A stretch of DNA of 23,867 nt, taken from IMG/VR virus record IMGVR_UViG_3300009103_000154, positions 1 through 23,867 of that record; one strand, written 5' to 3'. How positions within the stretch are numbered: position 1 is the stretch's first letter; each line of letters begins with the position of its first letter. The notes under the pieces are model-generated. The model was not told the origin of the DNA and made no database searches. It saw nothing but the letters and a program-made list of their open reading frames with translations. Origin of the DNA: a virus. The position numbers were made by a program, and so were the translations under genes. Shown here one piece after another: positions 6,201 to 13,694 of the stretch.

Positions 6201-8552
6201 CCGGTTTTTGCCAACAATGTAGACGCCGAGACAACAAGCCGGACGCTGTATATCGTAGCGGCGGCCTCGCAAGTGTCCGCGCCGCCGGCAGCGGTAGCCG
6301 ACACGCTGCAAACGCTTAGCCCCACTGCGGTAGAGTCCCGAACGCTGCCTGGCGTGCCAGTGGCAGAACTAAGGCCGGTGCTAACCGCCTTGCCGGCAGC
6401 CGTGGTGTCTGCTGTATTGCCCGGCTCCCCGGTAGTCTCAGACACAGGCCAGGCGATTGCTCCAGTGGCTTGCGCGATCCGCGTGCTACCCGGATACGCC
6501 TCCGCTAGTAGAACCGGCCAAAAGATCCACCCCGTCGCTGCCGGAGTTGCCGTTCTCCCTGGAGCTCCTGTTGTCACGCACCTCGATATAGGCCGCCCAT
6601 CGGTCGACGCGGTAAATGCTGCGGTGCTTCCGGGCGAGCCGGCGGTAAACCTTGTAACCGTAACCCAGAGGTCGGTGAGCTCGGTTGAGTCCAGAGTGCT
6701 CACCAGCGATCCAACGGCGAGAGCAAACCGGCAAAAGACATACCCGCTTGTCGTTGCCGTCCCGACGCTCTCCACAAGTCCCGCAGTTAACCGCGTAATT
6801 GTCCAAACCATCACGGTTGCGGCCGCCGTCGCGTCCCCCGTCTTGGGCCTGGCGCCGCAAAGAGTGGAGGCAACAAAACAGACCAGCGAAGTGACCTCGG
6901 TGTCAGTCGCGGTGCTTGGCCCAATACCGGCAACGGACATACGCGAGTATCAGCAGGTATCCGCTACTACTGCAACTGCCCGAGTCATGCCGGCCAGTTC
7001 GCTTGTAGCACGGTTGACAAAAGAGACTAGGGAGCCGACCTCAACGTCTGTCGCGGTGCTACCTGGCGCCGGCGACGTAGAGGTGCGCCTCCTACAGCAA
7101 GATGTCTCAGTAACCTCTACGGCCATTGGCGTAACTGGCAACCATGCCTACATCCTGCGCGGCACGCTCGCGGTCGTAACACCAACTTTGTCTGGTGTCG
7201 CTGCACCGTCGCCGGTTATCAGAACAACCAAGCAGACGGTAAGCGTTACAGGCGCTGCCTTCAGCTTGAGCTCCGGCGAGCAACAAGCCCGCCTGGTAGG
7301 TGCGCCTCAAAGCACAACGGTAACGGCCGCCAGATCCCGCGTCTTAGGTCTGGCACCGCAAAAAGTTACACGCCTCCATCAAGTCGTTGAGGTTATTGCC
7401 GCTGCACCTACTCGCCTCTTAGGTCAGTCGCCACAAAGAGTTACGCACCTCCACCAGACCGTCGAGGTAGTGCGTGCGGTGGCCTTCCTGGTTCAGTCCA
7501 GCGCGATAGGCATTGGCACCCTTCTAAACCAGTCTATTGCCGCCGTGGTGGCCGGCGTCACGGTACGGCCAACGTCTCCGGTCGTTAAGGCTGACAGGCA
7601 GACTTTCACCGCCGTTGCCGTAATTATCGCCGTGCGAGCTGGCGCGGCAGCGCAGTCCCGCAAACAGACCCAAACTGTTACGGCCGTATCGGCCATCGTT
7701 CGCGCCGGAAGCCCGACCGTAAAAGACTCAAAGCAGACAACGGTTGTTTCCGGCGCTCAGTCCCGCGTCGTGCCGGGAGACGCCTCTATTGTCGACAGGG
7801 AGCAGGAGGTCTCGGTCGCGGCGGTCGCGTCGAGAGTGTTGCCTGGCGATGCTTCAATAAGGCAGCTGGAGCAAACGCTCTACGCCACCGTCGCGGGAAC
7901 ACGGGTCTTTGCCCAGGCCCCTTCATTCCGTGGCTTTAGACAGACCAGGGTAGTCACCTCTGCCCAGTTCCGGTGCATCGGCCTTAGCACAGCAACGGTT
8001 ACGCTGTTAACCCAAACGGTAGAGGTCAGCTCGGCGGCGTCTAGGACGCTGGCGGTGGCACCGCAGAGTGTGCATAGGCGCTTGACCGTGTTCGCAACGT
8101 CCGCAAGGACAAATGTTGAGCCAGTCCAGGCGACCCTCACCACCTCTAAGAGGTCATACACGGTATCGGCCGGCTCGTCTCGAGTCCTGGCGCCGGCCAC
8201 GACAGTTAAAGGCTTAACGAGCGTAATAACGCCTCTGTCGGCGCAAGTTTTAACGGCGGCACGGAACGCGGAGGTTTTATTCACCCAGGTAGACGACTCC
8301 GGCCTAAACCGCGCCGTGCCTTTAAGCGTTGTCGCCCCACAACTAAAATTTAAGTCGCACCAGGCACCCCTACAGTCGATGACGGCCGCCCCGTTAGCGG
8401 CGGACGCCCTCCAGGTGGCTGCCTCTATGTCAGTGGAGTCTGGCGCTATAGCGGCCTCATTTGTTACAAACCATGCGGCCGGACGAGCTCGGGTGTATCC
8501 CACAGCAGCTCACTGGATCTGCACAGCCCTCTCAACCTCGAGACAAGTATGA
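3228..8552 (+). CDS. Giant virion protein with about 33 tandem 23-residue repeats
   Basis: This 1774-residue protein starts at GTG 3228 overlapping the upstream TAG. Residues 1 to about 700 are a non-repetitive, beta-rich, Gly/Asp/Ser-rich region of the kind seen in virion proteins. Parts such as THVFVVSANG through to YDFLYLALDL (about 235-374) resemble a domain I recall from environmental phage structural proteins. Diverged repeat-like segments appear from about 715 and become clear from about 910 to 1685. The unit is roughly 23 residues, with the pattern xQTVxVxAxxSRVLPGxP and then a short V-x-x link. Each unit predicts two short strands joined by a PG turn, so a fibrous beta-solenoid or bead string is likely. 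The last 90 residues are not repetitive. No catalytic motif, signal peptide or membrane segment is evident. Its position between the terminase genes suggests a head- or tail-decorating fibre, but this is inference. Confidence 0.85.
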   Translation: MLCRVVSFDVDPDGLNPFARYVDVVTDVNGNALPRRPIRAAIAVAAAVDHDVDPGASPTGLGTDGAVWSVGFIADGDDVSALSGTNPNSADVNRFCVTGLSRDEGHDATGDTKARRNQIQGVEVYLHNPDDEQWDGGGSSLLEGYAFTCSAELNPVGSAFGTATGRLRVHYKGGISDGSGGTRPVRVTYHLFYGDSYVGTDPTDPTTEHDIKAVAGVTTTGSGTKFVPTSNAWAQSEDLFNPTHVFVVSANGSGGAVGWAPAWVASGTGEAERASGNPFSDAVYGSWQIDAMLSIGISQNDIDGEAVNRSHTWADAGDEGTTKTSAHMSETYALFSEISSSAALTGAAKIECVQNGFNVVQDGTGDEDYDFLYLALDLGEFGSSFLWTYSTESGTGDTELKIPVPAVGSDPGWLVHPSAIIALQGQTTYGQIGGSQTAATSATMGLGLGANNEQTWTRRLFLTDGGKLYGYAGSAHQDEGEPGVDGPFASYEWSKGDFVQILGAVNSSDEAEVNSYLGKWFIDSKANDEEIYLVDAAGSPPDDPSGILPLVVSVFQKGLELAKGQRSIGWQSEDNQSTADTQASVYDELGYLLKKHGTPTYDTNTVTRFEWAPHDSAGSVPHTWDANLYYHSSKLNARQWPMLAFQMERQRIPVTSTSSSVESVTPGAIYQYPEQKVYIGRSVNVGVEHGYKGESAHLNRQKVTPNPVSFWVSVKTKPESRYYIELPAAVTTRVAPSLVETRYHIELEAAVPIGVTQPNVGFTIGLTLQKLILASDRTGFQVVAPDVSKVTLLHQWIYASRGVQTFVEANDAVKAGTTRQFISQDHAVPVATAGVTCVVPNYGPIRLTELPEITVTAITPESRYQLLPPAVAVPMIAVDNRATATEQYANPAAVPISCEAVPPFEILLKKQTITATVATAGSVAITPAITRTKQTEVVAAATSRALSLTPATITATKTTFTAAAVVSRTLAPSVTSNIFAYQSKTVTAATLPVFANNVDAETTSRTLYIVAAASQVSAPPAAVADTLQTLSPTAVESRTLPGVPVAELRPVLTALPAAVVSAVLPGSPVVSDTGQAIAPVACAIRVLPGYASASRTGQKIHPVAAGVAVLPGAPVVTHLDIGRPSVDAVNAAVLPGEPAVNLVTVTQRSVSSVESRVLTSDPTARANRQKTYPLVVAVPTLSTSPAVNRVIVQTITVAAAVASPVLGLAPQRVEATKQTSEVTSVSVAVLGPIPATDIREYQQVSATTATARVMPASSLVARLTKETREPTSTSVAVLPGAGDVEVRLLQQDVSVTSTAIGVTGNHAYILRGTLAVVTPTLSGVAAPSPVIRTTKQTVSVTGAAFSLSSGEQQARLVGAPQSTTVTAARSRVLGLAPQKVTRLHQVVEVIAAAPTRLLGQSPQRVTHLHQTVEVVRAVAFLVQSSAIGIGTLLNQSIAAVVAGVTVRPTSPVVKADRQTFTAVAVIIAVRAGAAAQSRKQTQTVTAVSAIVRAGSPTVKDSKQTTVVSGAQSRVVPGDASIVDREQEVSVAAVASRVLPGDASIRQLEQTLYATVAGTRVFAQAPSFRGFRQTRVVTSAQFRCIGLSTATVTLLTQTVEVSSAASRTLAVAPQSVHRRLTVFATSARTNVEPVQATLTTSKRSYTVSAGSSRVLAPATTVKGLTSVITPLSAQVLTAARNAEVLFTQVDDSGLNRAVPLSVVAPQLKFKSHQAPLQSMTAAPLAADALQVAASMSVESGAIAASFVTNHAAGRARVYPTAAHWICTALSTSRQV
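5955..8282 (+). repeat. Tandem array of about 33 diverged 69-base coding repeats
   Basis: In the frame of the giant protein, units of about 23 codons (range about 21-28) follow each other with little interruption. Most begin with a basic or polar residue then QT, for example KQTVSVTGAAF, HQTVEVVRAVA, KQTQTVTAVSAIV, EQTLYATVAGT. Conserved positions are QT at the start, alternating V/A in the first strand, S-R-V-L near position 11-14, then PG or GLAP, and a V near position 20. Nucleotide identity between units is low, so this is an old amplification kept at the protein level. The best-preserved block is about 7657-7927. Confidence 0.8.
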
Positions 8553-8998
8553 ACTCAGCCGCGACCTTAACTATCTACGAAGGACAGGACGTATGGACCG
8601 TGGCAAGAGTAACCCTGCCCACAGGGGCCGCATTAAAGCAGGCCGATGTGCCGGCAGACGCCACCGACCCCGTAGAGGCCCACGTTTATCTTATTACAGA
8701 CGGAGCCGCCACACTTAAGACCAAGTATAAGTATAGCGCCACGGCGGGATGGACGGCGGACACCACTTTAGGCGCCCATGCTGCTCCTGGCTCAGGGGGG
8801 TGCTTGTCTGACACGCTACTCACGGATGGATACTGGTCGGGCGACGCTACGGGATACAACTTCCGTCACCAGATCCCTGGCTCAAACTTTGACGCCGGCG
8901 GGGGCCGCTATCGCATCGAATACTCTATTACGACGAGCAGCTACGGCACTATGTTTGTCGTAACCGAGGTGGCCTCAAGAGCCTTGTCTCACAGCTAA
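8549..8998 (+). CDS. Probable small virion protein
   Basis: This 149-residue protein starts at ATG 8549, overlapping the stop of the giant gene (ATGA), and its TAA overlaps the large-terminase ATG. The N-terminal part (LTIYEGQDVWTVARVTLP) and the C-terminal part (YNFRHQIPGSNF, GGRYRIEYSITTSSYG, MFVVTEVASR) form a beta-sandwich-like pattern. The motif of an NF-x-H segment, a GG-x-YRIEY strand and an ending VxEV strand recurs in small phage structural proteins next to packaging genes. Coupling to the giant repeat protein suggests the two are made in similar amounts, perhaps as partners. No enzymatic motif is visible. Confidence 0.72.
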   Translation: MNSAATLTIYEGQDVWTVARVTLPTGAALKQADVPADATDPVEAHVYLITDGAATLKTKYKYSATAGWTADTTLGAHAAPGSGGCLSDTLLTDGYWSGDATGYNFRHQIPGSNFDAGGGRYRIEYSITTSSYGTMFVVTEVASRALSHS

Positions 8999-10368
8999 TG
9001 TCTAAAGAGGTCGAGTACAAGGACTATGTCCCTTCTGGAGCTGCTTACGAGCTGTTCACCCAGGCCATCCACGAGAGGGATCCCGAGATCCTTATTGAAG
9101 GGCCGGCTGGCACCGGAAAAACAAGAGCTGTCCTTGAGTACGTCAACTGGCTCTGCGAGAGCTATCCTGGAATCCGTATTCTCGTGTTCCGCAAGACGCG
9201 GACCTCGATGAACGAGTCCGTGCTTGTCACCTGGGAGGAGAAAGTGCTCTGGGACGGCCACCCGGCCAAGGTCGGGGACGCGCACCGGAACAACAGGCAG
9301 CACTACCACTACCCCAACGGTAGCCACGTTGTTATCGGGGGCATGGACAACTCAGACAGGATCATGTCCACGGAGTACGATGTGGCGGCCTGTTTTGAGG
9401 CCACCGAAATCAGCCTAGAGGACTGGGAGAAGGTGCAGAGCCGGCTCCGTAACAACATCTTGGACTGGCAGCAGGGGATTTGCGACTGCAACCCAGGGTC
9501 CCAATATCACTGGCTCAACCAGCGGGCCAACCAGGGCAAGATGCGCCGGCTCCTGTCGCGCCATGAGGACAACCCTACGGTCACTGAGGCCTACTTGAAC
9601 ACTCTTCGCAATTTGACCGGCGCACGCTACGAACGGCTGTTCAAGGGCCGCTGGGTGTCTGAGGAGGGCCTTGTGTATGACGGGTGGGATCCCGCCACGC
9701 ATATCATGGAGCCGGAGGACGTCCCCGAGCTCAAGTGGCACTTCGGAGCGGTGGACTGGGGCTTTCGAGCTCCAGGCGTCTTCCAGGTCTGGGGCGTGGA
9801 CAACAACGGTGCGATGTACCGCGTAGCGGAGATATACAGAACCCAAAAGCAGATTGACTGGTGGGCTGAGGCTATCTGGCGTCTGCATAACGAGTACAAC
9901 CTGTCTGCGATAACGTGCGACCCAGCTGAGCCTCGCTCCATAGATATGCTGAATCAGCGCATGGGTGATCCAAGGGGCAGGGATATGCCCTCGTTGGCCA
10001 GAAAGGCCGACAACGACATCATGGCCGGCACCGACCAGGTGAGGTGGGCGATGGACCCCGGCGGAGACGAGCCGCCCCTTCTGTATCTAGTAAAGGGTGC
10101 GCTAAGAGAGGGCCGTGACCCGGCCCTGGCGGAGTCCTTTGCGCCTTGCTGCACGGAGGAAGAGGTTACGGGCTACGTTTGGCTGAAACAGGACGATGGC
10201 AAGCCCATCAAAGAGAAGCCCGACCCGGCCTGCCCCGATCACGGCCTAGACGCTATGCGCTATGCCGCCATGTTCGCCTGGAGAAAAGACTTAGTTGCAC
10301 CCAGCAACGGGCCGGCCTTCCCCCATGGAAGCCTCGGGCAAGTCCTTAAACATAACGAGGTTTTTTAA
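8998..10368 (+). CDS. terL: Terminase large subunit (ATPase and nuclease)
   Basis: The large terminase powers DNA translocation into the prohead and cuts the concatemer. The 456-residue product starts at ATG 8998 (TAATG overlap). It has a Walker A motif GPAGTGKT at 35-42, and a Walker B/catalytic-Glu segment in DVAACFEATE at 128-137. A QGICDCNPGS segment (159-168) fits the end of the ATPase domain. The C-terminal RNase H-like nuclease shows its acidic triad: Asp253 in AVDWG, Asp308 in AITCDPAEP, and Asp414 and/or Asp418 in CPDHGLDAMRYA. The length and motif spacing match full-length phage terminases, so the enzyme looks intact. It is followed by a small basic protein and the portal, its docking partner. 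Confidence 0.96.
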   Translation: MSKEVEYKDYVPSGAAYELFTQAIHERDPEILIEGPAGTGKTRAVLEYVNWLCESYPGIRILVFRKTRTSMNESVLVTWEEKVLWDGHPAKVGDAHRNNRQHYHYPNGSHVVIGGMDNSDRIMSTEYDVAACFEATEISLEDWEKVQSRLRNNILDWQQGICDCNPGSQYHWLNQRANQGKMRRLLSRHEDNPTVTEAYLNTLRNLTGARYERLFKGRWVSEEGLVYDGWDPATHIMEPEDVPELKWHFGAVDWGFRAPGVFQVWGVDNNGAMYRVAEIYRTQKQIDWWAEAIWRLHNEYNLSAITCDPAEPRSIDMLNQRMGDPRGRDMPSLARKADNDIMAGTDQVRWAMDPGGDEPPLLYLVKGALREGRDPALAESFAPCCTEEEVTGYVWLKQDDGKPIKEKPDPACPDHGLDAMRYAAMFAWRKDLVAPSNGPAFPHGSLGQVLKHNEVF

Positions 10369-10487
10369 TGACGATCAAAAAGAAACGCGGTGGGTACTCA
10401 GTTAAATACGGCGGAAAAACACGCCAGGTTAAAACCAAGACAGCGGCTGTAAAAACGCGCAAGAGCATGAAGGCTAAGCCCAAATGA
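10368..10487 (+). CDS. 39-residue highly basic protein between terminase and portal
   Basis: A short frame starts at the ATG overlapping the terminase TAA (TAATG) and ends at a TGA overlapping the portal ATG at 10484 (ATGA). This double coupling is the main evidence that it is translated. The product begins MTIKKKRGGYSVKYGGKTRQ and ends in KSMKAKPK; about one third of residues are Lys or Arg and there are no acidic residues. Such a peptide could bind nucleic acid or the acidic scaffold-like protein, but no function can be assigned from sequence. It fills what would otherwise be an unexplained 115-base gap. Confidence 0.75.
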   Translation: MTIKKKRGGYSVKYGGKTRQVKTKTAAVKTRKSMKAKPK

Positions 10488-12316
10488 TTGACGTTAACCC
10501 CAAGCACCTCCTGGAGGAGCTCCAGGCCGCTGAGCAATACCGCGACTCCCACATCGACGGTATGGCCGAGCAGGTCGAGCGCTTTCATGGTCCGTTCTAC
10601 AACGACAGCTCTGGAGAGTTCTCCCCGGAAAACCACTACTACGAGTATTTGAGCCTCATGGTGCCGCGCCTGGTGTTTGACAACCCCAGGGTAACGGTAA
10701 GTAGCCGGCGCTCAGGCACTCAGGGCGATGTGGCCACGGCCATCCGGCACGGCCTAAACCGGTGGACAAGAGACAACCGGCTTAGAGAGCTCTTGTCCAG
10801 GATCGCCACGGACACCCTGTTTACCTTTGGAGTTGTGATGACGGCCCAAACAGAGCGGGATCACGTTACTTCGACCAAAAACGTAGAGGGCTCTTCCAAA
10901 TCAGTGTGGCCTAGCTGTGACCGTATCCCCCAAAACAGGTTCTTTATCGACCCAGCGGCCTCTGCGGTGACTGAGGCGAGGTTTATGGGGCATAAGTGGG
11001 TCAGGGACAAGGAAGACCTGTTAGAGATGGCGAAGGACGACCCCGATGCCGGCTGGAATGCAGCAGTCATTGAAGAGTTGGCCGCCACAGCTGCCCACGA
11101 CGACCTCATGGATCGACCGGACGACGTCCCGGACAGGGCTGAGATTGTGGCCTACGAGATTTGGGTCCCGGAAATCGAGCTCGACGAGAGCCCCGGCGCC
11201 AAAGAGGGCTTCCACGGCACGATTTACACCCTAGGCCTGGCTGAAAACTCAGATGGGCAAAAGGCGGACTATATTCGGGAGCCGAGACCATACTACGGGC
11301 CTCGGTGGGGCCCCTATACGTTCTTCGGTATCTACACGGTGCCTAACCGGGTGTTCCCCTTGTCCCCGCTTTCGGCCGTAGAGGGCCAAATTCAGGACCT
11401 CAACGCGCAGGCCTTGGCCTCTACTACCGCAGCAGGCCAGTACAAGAAGCTCGTTCTTGTCGACAGCGGCGATCCGACGCTCGCCCAGCGCCTCAGAGAC
11501 TCCCCGGACAGCTATGTGCTGCCCGTTAACGGCCTAGACCGGGCAAAGTTCGTAAATGCGGAGGTTGGCGGCACAACCAACCAGCAGCTCGAGTATCTCC
11601 AGATAGCCAGAGACCGACTGGACCGGAATTCAGGCGTCCAGGACGCCCAGAGGGGCTCTGTGACCGGCGAAGGCACGGCTACAGAGGTCCAGGTGGCCGC
11701 AGAGGCCTCTTCTTTGCGGGTCAACTACATTAAGCAGCAGTTCCAGGACGGGGTCCTGCGTATGTTAAAGACCGTGGCCTGGTTCTTGTACCATGACGAC
11801 CGCGTGGAGTTCCCTTTGGGGGAAGAGGCCGCTAATGAGCTCGGGATGGTCGACCCGTGGCTTAAAGGAGGCGATCACGACCCGGAAAGCGGCGCTACCT
11901 ATGACGACCTTGAGCTCGAGATCGAGGCATACTCTATGGAGCGCACCAACGAGGGCCTTTTCCAGAAGCGGGCCATGGAAGCGTTCCAGCTCGTGACGTC
12001 GACAGCGCAGATAATCCCCCAGGCCCCGTGGATTAAGTGGCCAAAGGTGTTTGAGATGCTTGGGGACGCCCTTAACTTCCCGCGCCTGGCGGATATGGTC
12101 GATATGCGTGTTGCAGCCCAAGCTGCCCAGGCCACCTGGGGAGAAGACCAAGGCGAAGAGGCGCGTATGGGTAAGCACGTTGGCCAGGCCGGCAACACCA
12201 CCGCTAAGCGGCCGACGCCTGGAGCTACGCCGCAGGCTAGAGCTCCGCAGCCGGGGCCCCCTCAGCCGGCGCCGGGAGGCGCTGGGCCCCCTGATCCCGC
12301 ATCGCTAGGAATTTAG
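10484..12316 (+). CDS. Portal protein
   Basis: The portal forms the dodecameric ring at one capsid vertex through which terminase pumps DNA. ATG 10484 overlaps the upstream TGA and gives 610 residues, within the range of podovirus-type portals. Identification rests on position just after the large terminase and on portal-like segments: an N-terminal helical QVERFHGPFYN region, YYEYLSLMVPRLVFDNPRV near 53-71, a DTLFTFGVVM core, NRVFPLSPLSAVEGQIQDLN (clip/stem-type helices), and GTATEVQVAAEAS near 397-409, a recurring portal segment before the long helix. The last 45 residues are Pro/Ala/Gly-rich and probably disordered. There is no separate head protease in the window. Confidence 0.88.
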   Translation: MIDVNPKHLLEELQAAEQYRDSHIDGMAEQVERFHGPFYNDSSGEFSPENHYYEYLSLMVPRLVFDNPRVTVSSRRSGTQGDVATAIRHGLNRWTRDNRLRELLSRIATDTLFTFGVVMTAQTERDHVTSTKNVEGSSKSVWPSCDRIPQNRFFIDPAASAVTEARFMGHKWVRDKEDLLEMAKDDPDAGWNAAVIEELAATAAHDDLMDRPDDVPDRAEIVAYEIWVPEIELDESPGAKEGFHGTIYTLGLAENSDGQKADYIREPRPYYGPRWGPYTFFGIYTVPNRVFPLSPLSAVEGQIQDLNAQALASTTAAGQYKKLVLVDSGDPTLAQRLRDSPDSYVLPVNGLDRAKFVNAEVGGTTNQQLEYLQIARDRLDRNSGVQDAQRGSVTGEGTATEVQVAAEASSLRVNYIKQQFQDGVLRMLKTVAWFLYHDDRVEFPLGEEAANELGMVDPWLKGGDHDPESGATYDDLELEIEAYSMERTNEGLFQKRAMEAFQLVTSTAQIIPQAPWIKWPKVFEMLGDALNFPRLADMVDMRVAAQAAQATWGEDQGEEARMGKHVGQAGNTTAKRPTPGATPQARAPQPGPPQPAPGGAGPPDPASLGI

Positions 12317-12341
12317 AGAAAAAACGCGCAGAAGACGCCCC

Positions 12342-12347
12342 AGGAGG
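12342..12347 (+). promoter_or_regulatory. Shine-Dalgarno for the FmdB-like gene
   Basis: AGGAGG lies 12 bases before ATG 12360, in the 43-base gap after the portal stop. The spacing is a little long. It marks the point where the operon changes from stop/start-coupled genes to genes with their own ribosome sites. Confidence 0.65.
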
Positions 12348-12359
12348 ACATAAGTAGAT

Positions 12360-12650
12360 ATGCCGCTTTATACGTTCACATCAGACGACGGAAGTACCGT
12401 AGATAAGTTTTACCCTATGGCCGATGCCCCGTCGTTTGGCACAAGGATCGTGGAGGACGGGGTTGAATACCGCCGGCGACCCCTGCCGGTAAGGATGACC
12501 GTTCAGAAAACCTGCGTGGTGGCCTCTTCGCTCCCCAGATGGGATAAAAGGGCCAAACGCCACACAGAAGATGGCAAACCGGCCTTTGAAACCAAGCGAG
12601 AGATCAAAGAGTATGAGGCCCGATCAGAAAATGATTGGACCTGGGACTAA
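12360..12650 (+). CDS. Small FmdB-like protein lacking zinc cysteines
   Basis: The 96-residue product starts MPLYTFTSDDG and continues with VDKFYPMADAPSFG, IVEDGVEYRRRPLPV and then a basic C-terminal half with SLPRWDKRAKRH. The N-terminal pattern resembles FmdB-type putative regulatory proteins (MPxYxFxC...C, then a strand-turn-strand), which normally bind zinc through two CxxC pairs. Here the expected cysteines are replaced (TSDDG in place of C-x-x-C-G); the only Cys is in the later TCVVAS segment. Similar small proteins occur between portal and capsid genes in environmental phages. It may be a structural remnant of the fold working in head assembly; no function is established. Confidence 0.72.
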   Translation: MPLYTFTSDDGSTVDKFYPMADAPSFGTRIVEDGVEYRRRPLPVRMTVQKTCVVASSLPRWDKRAKRHTEDGKPAFETKREIKEYEARSENDWTWD

Positions 12651-12670
12651 TTAAGCTGTATCGAAACATA

Positions 12671-12677
12671 GAGGAGG
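12671..12677 (+). promoter_or_regulatory. Shine-Dalgarno that sets the scaffold gene start
   Basis: GAGGAGG lies 8 bases before ATG 12686. The reading frame is open back to 12635, but that earlier ATG would overlap the preceding gene and lacks a comparable ribosome site, so 12686 is chosen. Confidence 0.75.
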
Positions 12678-12685
12678 ACCCTTTA

Positions 12686-13684
12686 ATGGACCAAGTAGCA
12701 GACAACCCGATCACCGAGATGGCAGAGGCCGAGGCGCCCGAGGCCTCCCTGGTGGAGCCGGAGTCTTCGGCAGACGACGACCTCTTGGCGCGACTTGACG
12801 CGGCCGAGGACGATATCGGCGTCATGCTTGAAGACGCAGCGGGGGATGACCCCGTAGGGGACGGGGTAGAGGACCCTGAGCCCAAGGAAGACGACTCTTC
12901 TGACCAGGAAGAGGATAGGGAGCAACCCGAGCCCATTGACGGCGATGAGATGGAGAAAGCCCTCTCAGCGCTTCGCAGGGACGGACTCCCGGCCGATGTT
13001 ATCGAGAAGATGACAAACCAAGAGGTTATTGACCTTGGCGTTAAACGCGCCAAGGTCCAGGCCGACACTGATAATGCCTACCGCGAGCTCCGCGAATTGC
13101 AGGAGTCTAGCAAGCAAAACGACGCCGTTAAGAGCGACCAGGACTCGGAGGCCGCAGAGCCCACCGAGCAACCCGTACTCGCCAACCTTGACGAGGCTGT
13201 CAAGCCGTTTGCAGACTTGTTTGGCGATGATGGAGCTGAGGCATTGAAAGCCATCCAGCAGGCGGCGATAGCCCCCCTTATGGGGCAGATCCGGGGTATC
13301 ACAAATGCCCTAGGAGAATACGCCGCTAAGGATGCACGCCGAGAGCTGGCGGATCAGTTTCCGCAGCTTTCAGATGACCAGGCCTATGGCCAGGTCGAGG
13401 AGCGAATGGGCAAGCTGATTAAGAGCGGTTCTTACTCTAGCCCCCGTGAGCTCATGGCCGACGCAGCGCGTTTAACTTTTGCTGATGACCAGCGAGACGC
13501 GGCTAAGGCCTACCGTGACAAAACCAGCAAGATGCGCTCTAACGGGCAAATGTCTAGCACCTCAAAGCAGCCGGCCCCGGCCTCAATGTCCTACGAGGAC
13601 AGAGAGGATATGGTGTTAGAGTTACTTGAGGGCGGCGGAAGCCGTGCCGATGCCAGGCGAGCGTTTGACGGCTCAAACCAATAG
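12686..13684 (+). CDS. Probable scaffolding protein
   Basis: Scaffolding proteins guide capsid assembly and then leave or are degraded. This 332-residue protein sits between the portal and major capsid genes, the usual place for a scaffold. Residues 1-90 are strikingly acidic (runs such as EDDIGVMLEDAAGDD and EPKEDDSSDQEEDREQPEP). The central part (about 90-140) is predicted helical or coiled coil (MEKALSALRRD, ELRELQESSK), and the C-terminal part is a mix of helices ending in a charged segment (DMVLELLEGGGSRADARRAF). Low hydrophobicity, acidic N-terminus and charged helical C-terminus fit the class; there is no sequence motif that proves it. No protease domain is seen. It has its own strong ribosome site. 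Confidence 0.75.
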   Translation: MDQVADNPITEMAEAEAPEASLVEPESSADDDLLARLDAAEDDIGVMLEDAAGDDPVGDGVEDPEPKEDDSSDQEEDREQPEPIDGDEMEKALSALRRDGLPADVIEKMTNQEVIDLGVKRAKVQADTDNAYRELRELQESSKQNDAVKSDQDSEAAEPTEQPVLANLDEAVKPFADLFGDDGAEALKAIQQAAIAPLMGQIRGITNALGEYAAKDARRELADQFPQLSDDQAYGQVEERMGKLIKSGSYSSPRELMADAARLTFADDQRDAAKAYRDKTSKMRSNGQMSSTSKQPAPASMSYEDREDMVLELLEGGGSRADARRAFDGSNQ

Positions 13685-13694
13685 GACCTAAATA

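Noticed and set aside
5819-6940. A 373-codon open frame on the minus strand opposite the repeat region
   Set aside because: It is Thr/Ala/Val-rich low-complexity sequence mirroring the repeats in the + frame, no ribosome site supports it, and the + frame continues uninterrupted far beyond it.
7880-8503. A 207-codon minus-strand frame opposite the end of the giant gene
   Set aside because: It is a shadow of the repeat-coding strand with no motif and no neighbouring minus-strand gene.
10484-12316. Portal protein fused to a head-assembly or protease domain at its C-terminus
   Set aside because: The C-terminal 45 residues are Pro/Ala/Gly-rich with no fold or catalytic signature, more consistent with a flexible tail.
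12604-13068. A 154-codon Ser-rich minus-strand frame
   Set aside because: It is the complement of the acidic GA-rich part of the scaffold gene; Ser-rich composition is the expected artefact.
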